A DNA stretch of 64,000 bases from Lucifuga dentata. Taxonomy: Eukaryota; Chordata; Actinopteri; Ophidiiformes; Bythitidae. The notes below the pieces were generated by a model that saw nothing but the letters and a program-made list of their open reading frames with translations, searched no databases and had not been told where the DNA came from. Positions 51,841 to 60,500 of this stretch are shown here, in pieces. The translations under genes and the position numbers were made by a program. The stretch's first letter is position 1; each line of letters begins with the position of its first letter. The DNA lies in contig VXCM01003238.1 in assembly GCA_014773175.1 (NCBI GenBank), forward strand, positions 1 through 64,000. The letters run 5' to 3'.

Positions 51841-54800
51841 CATTTTCTTTGCCCTCTTCTGTCCTCTCACTCCCTATCCCCTTGCTTCCCCTCAGTGGTG
51901 GGCTGGTGACAGAACCCCTGTTGTGCTGGAAGAGAATTCTTCACTTCTCTCTTTCTTTACTTTTTCTGTCTGCCTCTACCTCTTTTCATTTTTACCACAA
52001 TATTTCTCTTTCCCTCCCATTTCCTTTCACCCCCCCGATTCTGTTCTTCGCCCTCATGCTCTCTCCCCTCCTTGTGTTCTCTCTCTTTCTCTCTCACTCT
52101 TTTAATCCTGCTTTCTTTCTCTTCTCCAGAGGAGGAAGTGGAAAACTTTGATGTGTCCAGTCTCCAGGAGGAGGCCCTGAGGAACATTGAGGCTGACAGC
52201 TTCTGGTGCATGAGCAAACTTCTGGATGGCATCCAGGTAAGCACATCCTTTTATGCATGCATGTGTGTTTTTGTATCATCTTGTCTGACTTAATTTTGAT
52301 CAAAACCTACACATCTCAATCACTTTCTGTATGTACGACAACCTATCTGACTCTCTTTTTCCCACATAGTCCCACATTGCTTTTAATGTTCCGTCTTCTA
52401 TCACTTGTACCTTGATTTAATATATGACCAGACTATCGTGTTCCTCCTCCTCCCGCTGCCTCAAATAACAGCGGTATTAAAAGGTTTTTGCCTGGTAGAG
52501 GGCAGAATGTAGACATGAGAACAAAATCAAAGCAACCAGCTTTGATAAGCCTCTGAAGTTATTATGGCTTACATGTTAGCAGACAATTCCCCAGTGTTAA
52601 CTTATCCAGTGGAAGCACAGAAACACTGTCATGCTTTCTTTACAGTACCAAAATAACACAAGTCCAGTATTTAGCTGTATTCAGAGTTGAGATACAAACA
52701 TAACTCAGGGTTAATACCAAAATTGTGCACATAAATGTCCAGACTTCAGATCACCTGAGGACTTACTGTATGTGTTTTCTGGTGATCTAAACAGAAGAGT
52801 GTCTGGATATGTCACATATTCACTCCACTAGCTATCTGTATTCAAACAAATCGGTTTGTTTGGAATTGGATATCAGATTTTCTATATTAATATTCAGTTT
52901 TTAACAAACAAATGTGAAAGATCAAATAAGTAAAGATTGTGAATGAGAGTGGCCCAATTCTAAAATTCGACTCGAGAAGAAAGGCCACAACAGTCAAGAT
53001 TTGTATTGGTCAGACAAAATGGTCATAGTTTGTGTGTTCATAGATATTAATAATGTTTTGTGGATAAAGTACTTCAAAGAAAAATATTTAAAATGCAGAA
53101 GGTAATTAATAGATGGGACACAAGTGAGAGAATATCTTGTTTCCTTAAAGTAAAACAGAAAAAGCATAAAATAATAAAGTAATAAAAATAATACAATAAG
53201 AAGTGTGAAAGAAGAGGAAGTAAGAGAGAACAGTATGTGTGTATGTCTGTGTGGTGCATATGGTTGCTCCCATGCTCGTGTTTGTTTGTGACCTTGGTTC
53301 CAAACTAATTATGTGCAGTGCACCAGAGAAGCCCATGTTTCCTCCTAATGCTTTCTAAACAATCTGATGGAGGCTGAGTGCCTCAGCTCAGTAATTAGTT
53401 TGTGATCCTTGCTCTGACCTCATCTCGAACTCTCTCACATCCACTGTGCACTTCTATACTTAATCGAGGAAGAGAAGGTGGAGATGTATAGAGAAAAGGA
53501 GGAAATAAGAGTTTGCCCATGCAGTTGCATTCGCAGACAGACTGGATTTTAAGCATCTTATTTATCCTTCTTTTTTTTTTTTTTTTNTTTTTTTTTTTTT
53601 TTGGAAACTGGTACCACAAAAGTGTCATTTGTTTTGGCCAAATTAAATATTTTTGAGGAGCTCAAGTGATTCTTCTTCTGCTTGTTCTGCTTCTTCTTTT
53701 TCTTCTGCTTGTTCTGCTTCTTTTTCTTCTTCTTCTGCTTCTTCTCCTTCTCCTCCTCCTCCTCCTCCTCCAACAAGTGAATAGGCTATCTTGGGTGTCA
53801 TTTAATTTATACAGCTTCTCTAATGAACTGCTATGTAGCAGCCACAGTAAAACCCCCTCCTCCACAGAAGTGGCTTGGAAATTCAGTTAGAGCCGGTCGA
53901 TTTCAGACATGTCTAGGTTAATAGCTTGCACAGATGTCTTGTGCACAAAGATTATTTCTGTGATTCTGGTGAAATTGCACAACTAACATAAAAAAAAAAA
54001 AAATTATTAATATAAATATTGGCCACGCTCAAATCATGTGCCACTGAGTGTGAGTTTAAGCTGGAAATTCATTGTAATTCTTCAGTAATTCCATTTAATT
54101 ATATTTTAAACATAAAATAAACAAGCCAAAAAAAACCAAAAAAAAAAAAANAAAAAAAAAAAAAACAATAGAACTGCAAGAGAACTTGATCCCTGTGCTA
54201 CCTCAGTCTCTCCTGCAGCCAATTAGTCAGTACTGTGCTAAATTTGACAGCGTCTCTGGCTAGCTTGACTAATCAGGTGTCTTAAAATGGTTCCGTATCT
54301 GTTATTTCAATGCATTTAAATGGAACTGACCTCTCCACTCAATACCATTTTGTTAATTCACATGTCTCGTCAATCAGAATTCATGATAAATCATGAACAT
54401 CAGCAACAAAACGGTTCTAAGCCTCAGTTACAATGTTTGCGTCATTTTGCTGCAGGAAGTGTTGAGAGCTGGTGCACTCAGTAATATTAGCAAATAGCAT
54501 GTGCTGTCTGCTAACAGCCAGTGACGCTCTGTCTTACCTGCCATGCCCAGAGAGGAAAATGAAGTTAAGGAGTTTAAAAAGTCCATTATACCTCCAGCAC
54601 ACCCCTGAGGGCTCTTAGTTTTAAAGGCAGCAGATGAAAACTTGCCTTTTATGCTAATTCTGCAGATATGCCTTTCACAGCAGGGGCTCTTAATATATTT
54701 TTTCCAGCCCCGGACCTAACTTTGAGAAATTTAGGCTCGCCATGGGATCCAAAGTTAATATATTTTAGCGGTAGTCTTGACAAATGGGGGCCTCTGACCC

Positions 54801-57532
54801 CATTGTGGTTCACAACCCAAAGTTTGAGTCATTACTGTGGAAAAACTTCTGGAAGATGTTGACTTTATTCATTAGGAACGCAGTTTGAAGCTTTTAATTA
54901 TATTCATGTATACATTCACACAGGTGTCAACGTCTTTCTGAATAAAAAAAAAAAAAAAAAAANAAAAAAAAAAAAAAAAAAGTAAGCAAAGGAGCTATCC
55001 AAATTAGCTTTACCTGCCAAAATATTTAGTACATGTTTTCCTAAAAATACCTTCCACCCACAGCTGTTTTATGCTGTTTGTTGTATTAAAGCAGTAATCG
55101 TGTTCTTAGAATATTTATCCCTTTATGTATTATCCCTTTGTTCCTTGTTCACAGGCCCAATTAGAATCATCCTTAAAAATGATACCAACTTATATATGCT
55201 TTATAACACCTGTTACATGCTACAGATTAACCCCCCAAAATGAATAGGATTAAATTATAATTTCACAAGTGAGCTGCCTCTAGCCTCTCCATGAAAGCTG
55301 GAGCCAATCTCTGTCTCCTCATTGTCAAGGCAACAATATGTTTTTGAGGTGCCAGCTTGAGATGGGGTCTCCCTCGTGTAAGAACAGGGGGTCTAAGGAC
55401 TGAAATCTAGCAGACGGTAGCCAGACCAAACCAGACGCCATGTCCTGTTCCAGTTTCCCTAAGGGTTTTTTACTATCACCTTGTGCTGTCACTCACTCCA
55501 CAGCAGACACACAAACACACTGGAGCAGTGATTTGCCAGCTGGAGTGTGTTTATGATGACCAACAGCATGTTTTTATTTTAGAATATGTGTATTTAGGTA
55601 TTTCCTGTATTCCAAGACACATTGGTTTAACATGTAAACAAGCTTGACTTAAGGTCTGAAAACACACACACCTCCCTCTTGCATTTTCCGTGATATTCTT
55701 AGTCATATGTGCGGCACATTCCCCGCATTTCCACCTCTCTGACTCTGCCTCTTTTACAAACACCATAAATTAAGCAGCATCATGTTGGTTTAGCTAACTT
55801 ATATGCAGTTCAGTGGAGATGATGCAGAAACAGATGCTGGGGGCAAGAGGAAACAGGCCAGATGGAGACATTCCACTCCCTCCAAAAACACCGCAGCAAC
55901 GACCGCTCATCATCAGGGATATTGCCTAATTCTAATAAGCAAACATTTTACAATTACTACTTTAAATGTCTCGTTTTTCCCCTGTCCATCTGAGCTCTCA
56001 CAAGGTGCACCAGTACTTGTGTTATTTATTTATTAATTTATTTCCAGCATGGGATTTAACATCTTGGTTAAATGATTTTTGTGAGCTGAAGGTAATAATG
56101 AGATTCTTATGTGTGAGTGAGAGAGAAAAATATGAGTTTAGAAGCTCTTCTCTTCTCTTCTCTTCTCTTCTCTTCTCTTCTCTTCATACATTCACTTGAC
56201 AATGTTATTTAATTCTCTAGAGAAGAAATACACATTTCCTAAAATGCTAAAGTTGTGTTCCAGAATACATATTTATATCTGTTTTTTTCAAGAATTTTGA
56301 ACAATACTTTTAAATAACATTCTTATTCATTCTTTCATGCCAACATAATATTTGCTGATAACACACAAAGTGAACCAATAGGTTATAAAGTTTATGTATG
56401 AAATGTAGCCTCTAATTTTGTTTTTATTAAAACCCTCTTCATCTCACTAGATTGATAATGTAAATGAAACCCAAATCACAGCTATTAAGGCTACAGGTTA
56501 CTAATAATGAGCGGAATTGCAGTTTAATGCATTTCTGATGTTTTTTTTTTTTCTTCTTTTTTTTAAACACGGCATCAAAAGAATATAATATTAAAATGTC
56601 ATGAATTTTACACTTGGTTATCATTTGTTAACCAACTAGTTAAATAGGCCACATAACAAATAAGATACTGTAAATGAGCCAATTTACCAGCGTAGGAATG
56701 CCATTTCCTTGTTTTTACAAAACAGTTAGTTTAGAAGAATTGATTAAGAAAAAGAATACAGCCTTGATTTTATTATTAGAGAAGTATTCTTTCTGTTTCT
56801 TCCCACCTGTTTCCATGACAATACCATTCAGGTCCTCTGAATTGACCTCAGCAGTAGCTAAGGAGAAGTCGATTCAAGAGATTCTTTAGACTGGCAGTTG
56901 CTAATATTAATCTTGCAGGTGGTGCTTTTGGACAGGGTTTGATTTTCTACCAACAGTCTTGATCTTTCAGCAACATAACCCCCTCTTTAATTCCACAAAT
57001 GTCATGGTTCAGGCTGGTGTGCAATCATTGAACTCCTTTTATTTGAGTCTCATTAAGAAACTGTGGTGCCACCATACTGTTTCAGTGAATAAAAGCAGGC
57101 ATTGATGTGTATGCACGCTGCTCTACACAACAGATCTGAGGATTTCCTGGCAAATCACATGATGTTAAATTGTCTTTTTGAACCTCAGTTGGCCAGCATA
57201 TACTGGAATAGCTGTAATATACTCAGGTAGGTCACCAAACACTGGTTTACCACCCTCAGAAGAGGTGCGCACACACGCACACACACACACAATGGCAAAC
57301 AACAGAAACAAAGCTGGCCTCATCCTCTTGCAGTTCTGACGAGCTATAATTTGTCTGGACCTTATCTTTACCTGTCATCTCTCACATTATGTGTTTCTTT
57401 TTTTTCTCTCACTCTCTTGCACACTCAAACACACACACATGTAGCAGAGAATGACAGATCATTGCCTTGTCCTCCCTCAGTCTTCTCAACAGTGCTTGGA
57501 CGTCCATTATTGTCTGCCCTTTATCTTGACCT

Positions 57533-57580
<48 letters not shown>

Positions 57581-60500
57581 TTCTCTGTCTCTCTCACCCT
57601 CCCTCCCTCTCCGTCTGTCTGTCTCTCTCTCTCTCACACACACACTGCTTTGTTGCGCTGGTTCTGTCCACCTTGTTGATAGACATCCTGTGCTACAATA
57701 GGAGGCAATCTTTGTCCGACGTAGAACTATTGTTGTCTCTAATAGAATGGACTGAGAGGTGAAGAGGAGCTATTGATTTAGCTGACCGAGAGATAAGGGG
57801 AGAGAGGGGGAGAAAAAGAGGTGAAAAGGTAGGAAAAAAGCAGGATGAAGAGATGGCAACAGGGCAGAAGGTAGAGAAAAATACAGAGTGAACAAAGAAG
57901 GACAGAATGAGATGTTAACACATAGCTGAAGAAAGGAGTCAGGATTTGGGTGTGTATGATGTATGTTTATGCATGCGTGGGTGAACAAGTGCAGTTCCAT
58001 GTCTCAGTGGGTCAGTAGTAGTGGATAGACAGATGGTAAGAGGAGAGGAGAAAAGATGAATAATAAAGAAGCTGAGAGTTGATTTCCTCCTGTTGCCTCA
58101 GCTGATCAAAGATGCAACATATTGGATTTTACAAAGGGAGGGAGTGAGAGGAAGAGGAGGCGTAAGACGGGAGGAAAATCGAAAATTGGCCAAAAATGGA
58201 GGAAGAAAGGAGGTGAGAGATGAGAAGGAGGAAGAAAGTGGGAGATATTCAAATGGGGAAGAATAGAGGGGAGGAAGCAAGGTGGGAAAGGAAAAGAAAC
58301 AGGTTAAGACAGAGAAATCAAAAGAGAAACCAAGATTGGTATTGATAGAGGAAAAGGAGAAAACACACACAAATAGGGAGTCGAATGAAGGAAGGATGAA
58401 ATGTACAGAGATTGAGAGAGAGCGAGAGAGAATAATGGTGAGAGAAAGGAAGGGAGGGAGGCTCAGTTTGGTGCAGAAAATAGCAATAGATGAGGCAAAA
58501 AAAAAAAAAAAAANAAAAAAAAAAAAAAAACACACCATGTTCACTGCTGTGTTACATGAACACAACCACATGGCCATGACAAGGTGAGGCAGATAAAGAG
58601 AAAGTGAACACCTAGACAGATTGAAAGTGAAAAGGGAGCGGCAGGGAAGGCTTATTGAGAAGAGGTGTAGATTGAAATAGAAAAAGAGATACAGAAGTAG
58701 AGAAAACGAGAGACAAAGAGAGACAAATACATGTGGGAAGGAAATAGGACTGAGAGGGAGAGAGAGGGGCAGTTGATTAAAGCAAGCGGCTTCAATAATG
58801 CAGATGTAATTACTTGTGCTGGCCCTCACACTCGCTTAACACCTAACCATATTAACACTGTGGGGGTGTAGGAAGGGGGGGAGGGGGGGTGGCAGTGAAA
58901 GTAGATTAAAACAGGAGAAGTAGATGAGGTACATGTGTAAAATTAACCAAAAAACAGGGATGAGAGGGAGAGGAAGGGTAGTGCAATTTAGGTATCACAA
59001 CTGAAAGAGTGAAGAATAGGAGGGGGAGGTAAGAGGGATAAAGATGAGCAAAGGGAATTTGATGGAGGAAAAACAAATATCTGAATAGTGTGAGGGGGTA
59101 ATGGGTAAATGAGAGGAACAGGGAGAAAGTGAAGATGGGGGTTATTGGTTGAAAACAGAGGGATGAAGGGAATGGAAAGGAGGACACACCTCGGTTCTGC
59201 TGAGCCTGAAGGACAACTGGAGCTGTTTATCGTTAAATGACTTCTCTTCCCCCTCTTTTTTTTCTCTCTCCTCTCTTTCTCCCTCTCATTTTCTCTCTCT
59301 CTCTCCATCTGTTGGATAGTTTGCCACCTCAGCTATTCTCTAGCCACACTGAAATGACCCCTCAAGGAAACCTAATACTGAGTGTGTGTGTGTGTGTGTG
59401 TTTTTGGTGGACACACACACACAACACACACACAGAATATACTGTATTCTGCAAATTCAACAAAGCACATTCAGTCATTGACTGTATTTTCTTAAAAGGC
59501 AGAAAAATATTTTAATTGAATGACTTTAAAATGACATCTTGAATAGTCAAAGCTGTGTGAGGATTAATTAATTTTTAGACATCAGTGTTCAAGACACTAG
59601 TCATGTTAATTTGTGAAATTCTGTTCATATTTTAATGTAAATATCAGAAAAAATGTGTATCTTAAAGGACCACACCAGTCATTCTGCATGTTTAAAGGAC
59701 CATACCACCCATTTTGCATGTTTGAGCCAAATATATTCAATTTTCATACATGTNTGTTTAAAGGACCATACCACCCATTTTGCATGTTTGAGCCAAATAT
59801 ATTCAATTTTCATACATGTACTGATAATCATTTCCCAAAGCATACTACTGGAATGGTGAGTTAAAAAATTTTTTTTCCTACCTTCCAGACCGCCACTGGT
59901 TTCAGTTCATTCTGGTACGCTATTAAAATCAACTTGTTGATACTTTAAACGTTCTTGGGATAGGTAATCCATCATTGTGAACAAGACATGTATTCAGGAT
60001 TTTTTGAAGTTTTGTAATTTTAGCATTTAAGTGCAATAAAACGTGCGGAGTAAATGTATGTCTTCACTGGGGAACATAGTCCCAAAAGAAGACCTGCGTT
60101 TATGGAAGAATTTAAACTACCCTGACTTCATAAGGCTACGTAACTATTAGCAGGCGAAACATTGATTTTTAAGGTGGGTGTATCGCTTGAATATTTGATT
60201 TTGAAAGATTGAGAGATTTTGCAAAATATCAGGAAAGCTGTAATACGGTTTTATTCTTTGGGAAATGAATGTCAGTATGAAAATATGAAAATTACGTGTA
60301 TGAAAATCGAATATATTAGGTTCAAACATGAAAAATGGGTGGTATGGTCCTTTAAGCCCAACAACTACTACTGCTACCATACCTGCATACACATTACATT
60401 AAGGACAATCTTTTCCAAAACATAAAACCATATTTTAGTTTTCCCGTTAAACATTCATTTTTGCATGACAGTGTATGGAAAAACCATAGTATGCCTTTTT

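Larger units (their letters stand above)
30591..52129 (+). other. Large intron, 21,539 bp
   Basis: GTGAGT donor to CTTCTCCAG acceptor. No coding exon is expected or seen between the two coding blocks, which join without missing residues relative to the family. Contents: tRNA-like fragments near 33945-34015 and 37087-37118, a 24-bp tandem at 34157-34204, a short tandem near 35221-35275, a MITE-like element at 39475-40015, poly(A) at 40221-40250, microsatellites at 44495-44514, 46797-46849, 46905-46936, 47510-47584 and 50922-50961, a GC-rich patch at about 47745-47915, and a sequence gap at 51618-51793. No nested gene recognised. Confidence 0.8.

Noticed and set aside
51441..52151. 236-codon open frame on the + strand
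   Set aside because: Nearly half of it is N and CT repeat. Its end overlaps the true exon at 52130 in the wrong frame.
53558..53865. Poly-Leu and poly-Lys/Glu/Arg frames
   Set aside because: Produced by CTT/CTC triplet repeats and an A/T homopolymer with N.
58098..58829. Longest minus-strand open frame (243 codons)
   Set aside because: It is the complement of a GA-rich low-complexity stretch, crosses an N, and is Ser/Phe/Leu/Pro-rich with no domain or splice structure.
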